A stretch of 64,000 bases of DNA from Isoetes taiwanensis (taxonomy: Eukaryota; Streptophyta; Lycopodiopsida; Isoetales; Isoetaceae). The DNA lies in the NCBI GenBank assembly GCA_021234155.1, contig JAJEKV010000041.1:2422447-2486446 (forward strand). The letters are read 5' to 3'. The notes beneath the pieces are model-generated. The model made no database searches. It saw nothing but the letters and a program-made list of their open reading frames with translations, and was not told where the DNA came from. The translations under genes were made by a program, and so were the position numbers. Positions 34,241 through 45,551 of this stretch are shown here, one piece after another. How positions within the stretch are numbered: the first letter of the stretch is position 1; every line of letters starts with the position of its first letter.

Positions 34241-34600
34241 TTAATAACTTCCATATGCCAATCGAGATTCTCGAAACCACCAGACCTTGCTCAACCATTC
34301 CGGGCATATATCGTTGTCACTAGCAAAGTCAGTAGGCATAGCACTCATGCAGAAACATGGGATAATATCTTTTGCCAGCAAAATTTGGTCTGATGCTGAG
34401 AACAGATACCCTAGAATGGAAAAGAGTGCAGCTGGAATAATGTTTTTTCTGCAAAGGCTTGGTCATATAGTTCAACACAATGAGGTGAGAGTAATGATAC
34501 ATCAAAATCCTATCCCCATCTTTGTTCGAAAACTTCGAGTAAGGCTAAATTATGCAGATGGGCATGCAAGATACAGGATTACAATTTAAAAGTTAGGACT
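34240..34600 (+). pseudogene. Degraded RT-linked RNase H of gypsy copy 2
   Basis: The canonical gypsy RNase H position is occupied by remnants in several frames: PFRAYIVVTSK (first catalytic Asp lost), ALMQKHGIISFASKIWSDAE and EKSAAGIMFFLQRLGHIV. The element therefore once had two RNase H domains, and this one is inactive. Confidence 0.7.
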
Positions 34601-34779
34601 GTTAAAACAATCAAGAGTCCTAGTGATTATTTGACCAATAAGGTGTTTGAGTTTGAAGATTTTAATGGTTTAAATCTTCGATGAAGTGTGTGAAATTGCT
34701 ACTAACCTTGTGCTATCTAGTAAGATGCAAGAGGATTGGCGGGGATGAAATCATCAAGTTTCTCAAACATGAAGAGGTA

Positions 34780-36019
34780 CGAGAAAACTTCACAAGCGGT
34801 CGGTTGAGAAGATTCAAAGAAAAAGGAAAACATATCTGAGAATGATTGGAGAGGTATTATGTAAAATTGATCAATCGGTGTTTTACTAAGGTGTGTTGAT
34901 AGGTCGAAGTCGAAGTTGATTCTAGAAGCTTGCCATGAAGGAATTTGTGGAGGCCATTATGCAGCCGGTGATACAACCGCAAAAAGATACTCAGTCCGGA
35001 TATTCTCGGCCCAGCTTGTTTAAAGATTGTTATGAGACTATCGAGGGAGATGCCATAAATGCCAGATACATGGAAAAAGAATTCTTCAACCTGCTGCCTT
35101 GACTAGTATCACATCTCCAGGTCCATTCCAGACTTGGGGACTAGACTTCATAGGGCCTATACATCCAAATTCTCCCTCTCAGCATGAGTACATACTAGTG
35201 GCAACAGATTTTTTCACCAAATGGGCAGAAGCTGTCCCATTGAGACAAGCAAATGCTTTAACAACTGCTAGGTTCCTCCATGAAAATATTTGCACTAGAT
35301 TTGGTATTCCTCTGAAAATAGTTTCTGACAGAGGCACACAGTTCATAAATGATGTAATTAGCAACCTCCTAAAAACCTTGAAAGTGAAGCATGTGAAAAG
35401 CTCAGCATATTGCCCTCAGGGCAATGGCCAAGCTGAGTCCACCAACAAAGTGCTAAAAGGTATTCTCAAGAAGACAATAGAGGTACACAAAAAGGATTGG
35501 CACCTTAAATTACATGATGCACTTTGGGCATATAGAACTACAATTAAAAATGCTACTAATCATACACCTTTTGCTCTTGTCTATGGTGTTGAGGCTGTTA
35601 TTCCAGTGGAACTAGAGTTGCCTTCATTAAGGTTAGCTCTAAAGATTCAAATGCAGATGGAAGAAGCATACAAAGATAGGTTTGATAGGTTGCTCCACCT
35701 GGAAGAAGAGAGGTTTGAAGCAGAGAATGCCATCTTGCTCAAGAAGGCAAAGGATGCAGCAGCATTCAAAGCCATTCACAAATTGCAAGGAAGTTTCAAA
35801 GAGGGGGATCTAGTTCTCAAATGGGACAAGGCAAAGGAAAACACAGCAGGTAAATTTGACTGTTTATGCGAAGGGCCATACAAAATCTGTGGACAAGCAG
35901 GTACAAATTCTTACTTCCTAGAAGATATTACAACAGGACAGCAGCTCATGAACCCTATAAACATATTACATCTAAAAAGATATTGGCAACAACATATTTA
36001 TATGAGTTTGTTTGAATAG
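34780..36019 (+). pseudogene. Integrase of gypsy copy 2
   Basis: The zinc-binding part (34780-35090) is frameshifted but shows CHEGICGGH and the FKDCYETI segment. The catalytic core is open from 35099 to 36019 (306 codons), with the DDE triad visible: Asp in WGLDFIGP, Asp in VSDRGTQF and Glu in GNGQAESTN. A C-terminal GPYKICGQAGTNSYFLED segment is the GPY/F-like module. There is no chromodomain. The core is intact while the N-terminal part is not. Confidence 0.9.
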
Positions 36020-36943
36020 GATAGCCATTTGGATAGCTAGCTACTAGAATTATTAGAGACACTAGCTTTAAAATTAATAGGCATGTTCCTTAAAGATGTG
36101 GGTGCTTGTGCTCTTTTGATGTTATTTTGAAATTGCTTTCATAAAATAAAAAAAAAAAAAGGAAAAAATAGAAAATAGGTTTTAACTTTGACATCTTGTG
36201 TGTATTATGATGTTGCAGGTTGAGATCACAGTCATGAAAGCCTAGGAGGAGTTGTTTTCTAACATATGTAGAACTTGTCATGACAGGTTCACCAGTCTGA
36301 ATAATCTCCACTTGAGCAATTAGTTGCCCTCCAATTCATATCAGCCAGAATTCTTCATTGATGCAGGATCCCAAACAGCTAAACATTACTACAATTAGCT
36401 GGTAGAACGTGGCACTGACATCATTTTTTCCACACTGGCAGGTCCACCTGATGCATTCCATCCATTTTCATCTGCCTTTGTTCCATTCTCATCCAGCCCT
36501 TGCTTCCCAAATCATTTTCAAAAAAGAGAGAACATAGCCTGCTACCTTCCATCAGCCTTCCATAAAGGTAGCTCAAGTTTTAGAAAAAGATAAAAATACT
36601 CCCAACTCAAGTCACTATTCCTGCTCCACACATCTTTCAAGAGAAGTCAAGCAAGTCAAGTCAGGTCACGAGTCAAATCACTCTCAAAGTCAAGTCCCTG
36701 TCCCAGCTCCATACAAACATCTTTCTGAAGACATCCATTTAAGCATCACTCACATCACTATGTCCATCTGCTCACACTTTCCCCAACATCATTTCCATTT
36801 TTTTCATCTCTTTTTATCACCCTTGCTGCCCATATTCTCAGAATTTCCATTCTCTTGTACTATCATCATTACTCTTCTGTCATATTCCATTTTTGCTCAC
36901 AAGGCTGAGGGGACCAGCCATTCCTTTTCCTTGTTTAGCATGA
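36020..36943 (+). other. 3' untranslated region of gypsy copy 2
   Basis: Non-coding sequence between integrase and the 3' LTR. It contains a poly-A run (36145-36162) and is collinear with 13055-14000 of copy 1. A purine-rich GGCTGAGGGGACC lies about 30 bp before the LTR. No perfect polypurine tract abuts it. Confidence 0.6.
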
Positions 36944-39268
36944 TGTTGCCCTGCTATGGCAACATGGCAAGGTGCCATCAAATCTTATTCATGTTGCAGG
37001 AAAAAGGAAGATACTATGTTGAAGAACCAAGTGAAGACATTGAACTGGAATCAAGGTCACACATTGAGAGGATCTAAGCATCTAGAAGTTTGGAAGACCC
37101 CTATGAAGTTTGCAAGCTATGAAAGTGGTATCTTTTCTCCTTCATGTTGTCATTTCTATTCCACTACCTCACATCTACCTCATTTCCAGCATTCCATCAC
37201 CCTATACCATTATGCATCTCACACATAGCCTTTTGTTCCATAGTTGACCTACCACTACCTAAGGCACATTTTCAAAAGTTGTTACACCAAAAAGATTGCC
37301 TAAGCATCAAGTTTTATATCATCTTTTTTCATCATACCATTCCATTATCACACACTCCACACCAAGTGGCTAAAGCCAAAAAGCATTTTATGCTAGCCAA
37401 AATACAAAAAAAAAGGGGGAAGGAAAAGCTAAACACGAGTTTGCCTAGCCACCACCTCCAAGTGACATGGCATGATGACTAGATACACATGTCATCACTT
37501 ACAAAGCCACTTTGGTCCACTCATCATTTGCCACTTCCATATGTCATCCACCAAGTTGCCACCTGAGCAACAAGTGTCCACATCATCACATCACTCCATA
37601 CCATTACATCACTCAACATCATTACATCATTCTACATCATCACATCACCTTACATCATCAAATGATGACTAGGCAAATTTTGACCAAACCCAAAAAGTTG
37701 GTCAACCATAAGATTGAAATGCTTGGAAAATGAGCCTATTAGCCTTGTTCTTCCTCCTTGCCACCTCACCAAGTCCCATGCCTACTCACTCCATTCATTT
37801 TTCCTACAAAAATCAAAGTATTGCATTTGAAAATTTGATGATACCACTGTTAGTCCTCATGAAATCATGCCACGGCACAAAAAATTTTGAAAAAAAGAGT
37901 GTATATTGATCTTCTAAATGGCTTCCTTGGGAAAGCGTGCCTCATTTAAAAATGGCAAAACCTACCTACATCTACCCCCATCTATCTACCCTCTCATCCC
38001 TCGCCAAGTGGCGTCCCCCGGCATGCCAAGTCGAAAACACGAGCTTGGCGTGGGAGGAGACCACGTAATCAAGAACAGGGAAATAGTTCTCTATTTATAC
38101 CTTGGCCCATTTTTTTTGATTCCTTTGTGGGATAATTCTCTTAAGAAAACTCAGAACCCTAAAATTTAACTTGCCAAGAACTTGTTTTTTCTTCGATCGA
38201 ACTGAGCAATCATTGCATTGGCTAACCATTTTTGTCCTGTTACACCCAAAGAAATACCTAAACCGACCAAAAACATGGCCAAGATCCCGAATTTGCCAAG
38301 ATCCGGCCGGAAAAACGAGTTTTTAAAAAGGGGATTTGTTCGATAAAGAAATTTGTGGGCTTTTTGCGCGATTCAAGACGGCACGAAGAGTGAAGTCGAA
38401 ATTGATCTTTGAAAGATCCTCCCGCCTTTAAGAAGTCGTCACGAGGCATATTATGATCAATTTGTATCCAAAAAAATTCATGATTTGTGTGTTTTTAGAG
38501 ATGTCCTGTTGATTGATCATCTTGATCATTAACATGATATCAATTGTGATGACTTTGATTCCAGTTGAATGAAAATCTGACCTTGGAAAATATCATTTGT
38601 TGCATTTGCATCTGAATTAACTCGAGAAATAGAAAGAAAAAACTACATATCTGTATCTGATTGCATACGAGGCTCTAGTTGCATTTAGTACAATCATTTA
38701 GGAAAGGGAAAGTAAAAAAAGGGAGGGGAAAGATCAATCTCCTGATGTTTCAAAGTCTGTCTCATTTTTTCTATAGATATTAGATGATCAGACATGCTTT
38801 TTAAATCACAAACTGAATTTTTTACCTTGAAAATAGCATGCACTTATTGTGCAGGTCTCGTGTTCACTGTCAGAATTTAGTTGGATCAAAAATTCATCAT
38901 TGTTTTCATTTGGCAAAATTTAGTACACTGTCCAGTCCATTGACTAGTTTCTGACTTAGTCAAGAATCAATATTTCTCACCAACCGTGGAGATTCTTTGC
39001 ATAGACTTTCTACAACACTTTTTTCACATATCATTGTAGCATGCTATGCTTGTTTGGGTTCAAAATGTTGAGTGCATTGATTTCTGTGCCTGTTAGAACA
39101 AGACTAGCTTTTTTGGCTTTAGGGAAACCAGTGAAATCTTGTTTTCTGGAGGTTTAAACACAGATATTCCAGCACAGAGTGATCACATCAAGTGATCTGG
39201 AGGTCCTAGACCAAGATTATTGCTTCTTTGACCTGAGGTTGGTGGCTTAGCCAGGTTTGCCATCAACA
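36944..39268 (+). repeat. 3' LTR of gypsy copy 2
   Basis: 2325 bp, nearly identical to 28345-30682 except for a dense cluster of small indels and substitutions at 37845-38445. Confidence 0.93.
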
Positions 39269-39440
39269 ATTACATTATCACTTTTTATATGACCAGGTGA
39301 AAAGTCGAGAAATAGTTGTTTTATATAGGCCTACAAATATACAACGTGGTGACATTTTTACAAATGGTCTTCTAGAATCTAAGTTCAACATGTTTCAAGA
39401 AGATCTAAGAGTTGAAGATGTTAAAATAATTACTACATAG

Positions 39441-41027
39441 GCATGAGGGTCGCTGGAATTATTGCATGCTTAAGTGGTAATAGATACAGATGGCATAAGA
39501 TCTACAATTGAATGAAACAATTATAAAATTGTGAATATTGGCAATTACATCCATCAAGAAGGAAATAGAGCATCTAAATTAGCTTTTCCCAAAAACACTC
39601 TTCACGACACATCTGACAACGTATCTTTTCACGGTATATCTTATCGGAGTAGATTTGGTCAGAACTAGAAGAGGTCTGCGTGATATTCTTGAAGTCAGTT
39701 TGCAGAAGCCGATCTATATGGTGCCATATGTAGCCAGTCTATGTTGGGCAATTTTATATCTGTGTGATTTAAGGATCCTAAAAAGCTTCTTGTTAGATCT
39801 GTGCGAAGCTTTGTGCTTAATCCATCCTCTGTGGATATCTTTGCGCTTAATTGATCCTTTGGATTTTATTGAGAATTGCTTGCAGGAGATAAAGGGAGAA
39901 GATTGTAGGAGGTTGAGCTTAGTTATTATCTGGATTCGGGTCCCGGGCTCAAAAGCTATTGTTTCTAATATCTATTGCCAGGTATCTCTTTTTAATATGA
40001 TTGGATGTAAAATATCATACGCCCATCAAAAGATTGCTCTAGACACCCTCATTCTTTGACAAAACATTCTATCTATGTGGCTCACTGTAAGTATAATCTG
40101 ATAGAAGTCCTCCACCCGCTTATGCACCCAATAAGTAGACTTTGCCATAGTCATGAATCTCATATAGACTACTAGTTCAATCACTTGCATGCATGCCTTC
40201 ATATACCTTCTTGATGGTCGTTATTAGTCCAATGTCCAAAGACACAGGCCTATTCCTAAAGTACGAGAGGGAGCATGTGGGAAGAATCCAATAACATCCG
40301 CGTCAGCCACAAAGTCCAGGCGTGAGGATATCATGGCTCCGCACATGAGTCCTTCATGACAGGAATCACGACCTCCAAGATGTGCCAGTTTTTATTTTTA
40401 TTTTTTTTTATTTTTTTTTTTGAGAGAGAGGGAGAACGGAGATGTTTTTTTTTTATTATTATATAGAGAAAAATAATTCAATGCTTCATTACAGTAAGAG
40501 AACTACTACAGGAGTAGACTCAACGTCTTCATCCCCTTGACTGCATAAACTTATTGAAAGCTCCAATAGCATAGCACTTGTAGGCTCAAAAATATCTCTC
40601 CCCATCGGAACCAAAAGTGGCAAGATGATAAAAAAGAACCAATGGCTCCCGAAATGGTACCCTATTCTAAAGAACACACATGTAATCTAAACTGCTGAAG
40701 TAATAGGAAGATGTGTGGCCTTGGATCAAACAGGGCCAAGTCTTATAGCTAGCAGCAACCAAATATAACACAAATTAGGCATATCAGTACCTGAAGAAGC
40801 ACATGCTCAAACATGGTAGTATTTGAGCATACCAAATCCATATGGACAACCAAGGCACTTTGGCATCAGTACCAAAGTTTCACTCAAACTTCAGTATTTA
40901 AGTGGCTTTACAATCAATAGCAGTACTTGAAAAGCAATCTTGGTACTTCTGTTGCTCATGTTTTATACTGTAGCTACTACCATGTTTCCTTTATCCCCGT
41001 CTCTTCAATTTAAAACAGTAATTCTGA
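39441..41027. other. Unrecognised stretch with poly-T run
   Basis: A 134-residue plus-strand ORF (39655-40059, MVRTRRGLRDILEV...) has no family signature. 40390-40460 is a poly-T/GA low-complexity run. I see no gene that I can name. Confidence 0.4.
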
Positions 41028-41540
41028 TTAACATGCAAAATTCTTCTGACCAAACTGAACCTTTCTTATCATCTTTAGCAAAAATTGGATCTTCTTGCTA
41101 GCAAGGAAGAGTGAAGTGATAATGGCAATATAAACTTCATTCCAAATTTTTTTTCGGACCACAAGGATTTCACTGTAAAAAAAACATACTGTCAATAACC
41201 TGAATCTTGCTGAGAAAACTCTTCCCCTCTTCACCTCATAGGCCAGTATCCCTTTTGGACAAACCCTTTCAGCGTGACCATATCCAAGAAGAAGGAAATG
41301 GACAGAATGCAAAGCATCAAAGAAAAGAGCCACGTTTGTGGTTGCCTGTTTCACAGACGAAGAAGCAGACTGTAGCCGCCAGAAAGGAGAAGAAATATGC
41401 AACCTGTACAGATCTTTTTTTCCGAAAATTTTGGAAGCAAGAGATTTAAACTGCCCTGTTAGCATCGACCTGGTATTTTGGGCACCAAGACGATGTAGCA
41501 GCAATGCCAGATTTGGAGAGGGGAAGGCAGTTTCTTTCAT
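41028..41540 (-). CDS. Unidentified 170-residue ORF, possible first exon
   Basis: The minus-strand ORF starts MKETAFPSPNLALLLHRLG and is Arg/Lys/Ser-rich in its first 60 residues, with few acidic residues, reminiscent of an organelle-targeting presequence. A potential splice donor (GAG|GTGAAG) occurs after ILAYE. The last ~50 residues look intronic (SEILVVRKKIW..., then hydrophobic). I do not recognise a family, and no downstream exon could be assigned. It may be chance. Confidence 0.22.
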   Translation of the reverse strand: MKETAFPSPNLALLLHRLGAQNTRSMLTGQFKSLASKIFGKKDLYRLHISSPFWRLQSASSSVKQATTNVALFFDALHSVHFLLLGYGHAERVCPKGILAYEVKRGRVFSARFRLLTVCFFYSEILVVRKKIWNEVYIAIITSLFLASKKIQFLLKMIRKVQFGQKNFAC

Positions 41541-41759
41541 CCGCTGCCCCAGTCGCTAAGAAACGAGCCGCCAAGAAACATCTTCCAGAGATGTGATAGT
41601 TTTGCCCAACCACCATAGATAAGGAGTTTACTCAGGACTATCAGCAAAGGTCTTGGGAATAAGTAGCCACCCTCTCCCAACGGCAGATTTGTCATTATGG
41701 GCCCAAGGCCATTGTATTATATGTATCAAATGCTTAGAACCCTGGTGGTGTCCGGTCAT

Positions 41760-44158
41760 CATGCCGTTTTACTGTGTTGATCCCAGTTGTTTCATCCACC
41801 TTGCTTAGCCTTTTCTTTATTCTTATTGGTCTCAGTTGTTGGGTTTGCCCTCACCAACCAAATTTGCACTTTCCTCCATTCGGTCTGTTTTGCCCTATTC
41901 TCCTAGTGGTTCTTGTTTGCCCCAATCCTTTTGAGGTAAAGTCCCTTTTTTTTTTTACTCTGTGCATTCCTTCCCATCGTGCTCCCATGAGTGATTTTAT
42001 TTCTTTATCCAAGTGGAAAAGAATTTGTTTGGTGTTCATCTGCATGATGTTTACATGACATTCCTTTTTTCAGCCTGTATTTTGAATTTCCAAACGTTGT
42101 TGCATCATTTTGCATTTGTACATGTTGTAGTGGTTTCTATTTTCGATTGTCTTGCATTCTTATATGGTTTTGTTCTTGTTTTAGAGTGCACTCCATTTTT
42201 TCATGGATTTCTCATCTTAGCATTGACCCCATCCTCGCTGACTCTGTTGCATAGTCTACCTGCTTTCTCAATCGCCTCCTCTCCGCCTTGCCTTTTTGGC
42301 AGTCTTTCTGTTCCTCCCCGCAAGTGCTGGAATCAATTTGGCTATCGTTTGCCCTGGCTTGACAATAGCCCTGCCAACTCCTTCTTTTGTTAGCAATCAT
42401 TTATCCTATTTGCTCACTTCGTTTTCACTCGTTCTGCCATCTCGGACCTCCTTCTTATGCGTGCCGCCTCCATTGTGCCCTCTCGCCCGTTCTTCTGTTC
42501 CCCTTTAGGGGTGGTCCCAAAAGGTCATCAAGTTGTTCATCGAGTTGTTCTCTTAACTGTGCTTCTTCCGACGATGTCATATAGTACCCTTTAAGTCCAT
42601 TGGATTCATCGTTCCAGTCTCCATCTTTCTCTCACCATAATTCTTTTATCCAGTCCTTTAGATTGTTCTTGAGTCTCGGCGTCCCTATCATTTTATCCTA
42701 GGCTATGTTTCTATGTGAAAGTTCGGTTGGATCTTTTATGCATATGGGTATACATTCATGAATTTTAGTCCTTGATATTTGTTGTTGTTGCTCTATTTGT
42801 TCTTTCCTCCACCTGTTCTCATATCTTCTCATTGGTTCTCATGGATGCCCTTATGAGGGCCTATACTCACTCTTTGTTATAGATTCTTAGTGTCTCATTA
42901 GTGCCTTTGAGGGCCTTTGTCTATTTGCATTTTGTGTCCTTGGCTACTTTGTCCCGTTTTGCTCTATTCCTCTATTCTCGATCCATTTTTCCATCCATTT
43001 CATTATGGTCTCCTGTTTGTCTTTTTTTCACCCTATGTTTGTTCCTTTCCTCTTTTTTCCATTTTATCCCTTGAAAGACATCTTTGCTCTGCTATTGTCT
43101 TGACTCCCTCCTTTGTCTGCCTCTTGACTCGACATAGTTCTTCTTGCCTTGTTGGTCCAGTCATGCCTTTTCTATGTTGACCCCTTATGAAGTGGAAGAG
43201 TTGTTTGGTGTACGTCCATCCTGCATGATGTTCATGCAACGTTCACCTTTTTGGCTTGCATTTTAAATTTCAAAACGTGGTTGTATCATCACACATTCGT
43301 GCATGTTCTAGTGGTTCCTGTGGTTAGTTGCCTTGCATTCTTATATGGTCTTTGTTTTTGTTTGAGGTTGCACTCAATTTTCTTCATACATTCCTCATCT
43401 TTGCATTGACCCCACTTTCGCTGACTCTGTGGTATCGTCTACTAGTGTTCTGAATTGTATAATTGTTCTGTCGCCTTAATGAAACCTTTTTGTTCTTGTA
43501 TCTCGGGGTCCCTATCATCTTGTTCCTGTGGATTATGTTGTTTATACTTTTGAAAGTTTGCTTGGATTGGTTATGTATAAAAGGTATATGTTTAAGTTTT
43601 AGTCCTTGTTTATCATAGTGTTTTATCGTTATCGTATTCACTGTAGTTTGTTGCTGGTAAGTTGATTCCTCAATTTGGTTCCAGGTGCTCTTTGATAGCT
43701 TGTTAACTATGTCCGATCTTCATGCCTTCTCTTTGTATGCATTCTATGGTGCATGGTCTCGGTCTTTCTTATTTGTTATTATGGGGTTTGCATTGTCTTC
43801 ATGAAAGTTCACTTGAGTCTGTTATGCATGAATGATATAGGTTGGGTATTTTTGTTCTTACTTCCATAGCGTCTTGTCGTTAGGTATTCTCTATAGTTTG
43901 TTGGTACATTGGTTCTACAGTTTTGATTTCATGTGCTTTGGTGGTGGCCATAGTTGTTGTTTGTGTTCGATTTTTGTGCCTTCTTTGCCTTATGCAGTCC
44001 AATTGTCCCGGGGTTTCTTGGGCACCTTCCCTCCTATTTATATTGGCATCCCACCTTATCTCATGATCGTTACATTTTTCCTGGCATTGAGGTGCGCCTT
44101 ACAGTCTCTCGTGGTCTCAATCTATGGTGGGGTTTGAGGGAGGTTCCTCTTTGTGTCA
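41760..44158. repeat. T-rich region with ~1.18-kb imperfect tandem duplication
   Basis: The block from about 42013 recurs from about 43190: AGTGGAAAAGAATTTGTTTGG vs AGTGGAAGAGTTGTTTGG, TGCATGATGTTYATG, CTTGCATTCTTATATGGT, CATTGACCCCA..TCGCTGACTCTG. Part of it also matches 7430-7760. All ORFs are T-driven (Phe/Leu/Cys-rich) and have no domains. Possibly the non-coding part of an unidentified retroelement. Confidence 0.55.
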
Positions 44159-44183
44159 GATGATGATATTTGTGCATAAGGAC

Positions 44184-44244
44184 CTTTCCCTAGAATGCTA
44201 GGGTTCTCTTCTTATATAGAAGAGAACCATCAATCTAGGGAAAG
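44184..44244. repeat. 61-nt hairpin
   Basis: CTTTCCCTAG pairs with CTAGGGAAAG, and GGTTCTCTTC pairs with GAAGAGAACC around TTATATA. It starts inside the first 37-bp repeat. The second repeat copy lacks the hairpin. Confidence 0.85.
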
Positions 44245-44844
44245 GGACGTCAGTTTTGGCGCCAGCTCTCCTTTTGGACCCAAGCTTTCTTTGGCACAAG
44301 CCTGCTATAGCGCAGGCTTTCTTTGGCCTTTTCCCCCATAAAAAGCCTTGTGTCTTCCTACATTCCTCATCGGCGTTTTCTCTGAGCTGAATCTTGTTGT
44401 TGTATGGAGTTCCACCCCTCCCCCCTCTTACTCTGCTATATGGGTTTTACTTTTCGTTCAGTGTTGGCCGATGGGCTTCTGCATTTTTTCTAACGTAGCA
44501 CGTAGCGCTTTGTATTTCTAGTCTAACTTTATAGCTTGTTGACTCTTGCCCCGTGGATGGCTCCTAACACAGTTGATAGTCACATATGGTTAGGTCTTGT
44601 AGTTTGGAGCTCGCTAATGTGCATGGGGCTGCATTTTATATGCCTCTGGGTCGAGCCTATATTTTCCTATCTCGCCGTAGCCACGTGGTTTCCGAGGATT
44701 CTCATGGATAGTTTTTTTTTTTCATTTGATATTGTGCTCTTGTATTTCTAGTCCAATTTTGTAGCTTGCTGACTCTTGGCCCGTAGATGGCTTCTAAACA
44801 GTTGACAATCACATGTGGTTTGGTCTTGCAGTTTGGAGCTCTCT

Positions 44845-45038
44845 AATGTCGTCGATTCGCGTAGCGAATCGCCATTCTTGCTCAAGACGAGCATGCATGC
44901 ATTGCATGCGTCGCATGCATGCATCGCATGCATTTTGGGCCGTTCATCAGGTTGGGCGTTTGCTACTTATTGCGGAATTCTTCATCGACGTTTCATCGGC
45001 GCTTCCTCTTCTCTCAGCAGTACCTATTTCTCTTTGAA
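44845..45038. repeat. 194-bp direct repeat, copy 1
   Basis: It appears identical to 45219-45412. It contains the perfect palindrome GATTCGCGTAGCGAATC and four or more GCATGC/CATGCATG (RY-type) motifs in a 45-bp alternating stretch. Confidence 0.9.
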
Positions 45039-45218
45039 TTGTTTCCAGGCAGGGGAGGGGCTTCTTCCTGCCTGGTTTGGCCAATTTGGCGTTGCTTTCT
45101 TGCTGTCTTTTCCGGCCTTTAGCCTTCATCCTGTGACCTTCGTCCTCGATCCTAGTTTGTTAAGGAAGTCCTTTGGTATTCGGGCGCTTTGTTGGTTTCA
45201 TGCGAGTCGCAGTGCAAG

Positions 45219-45412
45219 AATGTCGTCGATTCGCGTAGCGAATCGCCATTCTTGCTCAAGACGAGCATGCATGCATTGCATGCGTCGCATGCATGCATCG
45301 CATGCATTTTGGGCCGTTCATCAGGTTGGGCGTTTGCTACTTATTGCGGAATTCTTCATCGACGTTTCATCGGCGCTTCCTCTTCTCTCAGCAGTACCTA
45401 TTTCTCTTTGAA
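45219..45412. repeat. 194-bp direct repeat, copy 2
   Basis: Second copy, offset 374 bp. Its 5' neighbour (45180-45222, CGGGCGCTTTGTTGGTTTCA...) recurs at 46160-46202 without the 194-bp unit, so the unit looks inserted there. Confidence 0.9.
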
Positions 45413-45551
45413 CCCACCCTCCCCCCCTTCTTTGTTTATTATATTTGTCGCGTGGCACGCGCGTAATCAGCCCCTCCACTCTGGGAGGTTTGTTTTGTTT
45501 TGTTTTTTTGGTGTTGGTGATGTGCAGGTACAGGTTGGCGAGCGGCATCTG

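Larger units (their letters stand above)
28345..39268 (+). mobile_element. Full-length Ty3/gypsy (Tat-like) LTR retrotransposon, copy 2
   Basis: LTRs at 28345-30682 and 36944-39268, TG...CA termini, and a perfect 5-bp target duplication ATTAC (28340-28344 and 39269-39273). The primer site is at 30686. The order is gag, protease, RNase H, RT, degraded second RNase H, integrase, and no chromodomain. It is the same family as copy 1 in opposite orientation. It is better preserved (long gag, RT and integrase frames) but still broken by frameshifts. The LTR pair is nearly identical outside one 600-bp stretch, suggesting a fairly recent insertion. Confidence 0.95.
28310..39440 (+). pseudogene. Ty1/copia RNase H terminus interrupted by gypsy copy 2
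   Basis: The left flank (about 28310-28344) and the right flank (39274-39440), joined after removing the gypsy element and one ATTAC, give one continuous frame. It reads as the C-terminus of a copia polyprotein: the RNase H end with a TKHIE-type motif on the left and YRPTN, GDIFTNGLLESKFNMF on the right. It ends at the TAG at 39438-39440. Upstream, a one-base shift lies in the left flank, and no further copia domain is recognisable before 28300. The copia relic predates the gypsy insertion. Confidence 0.75.
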
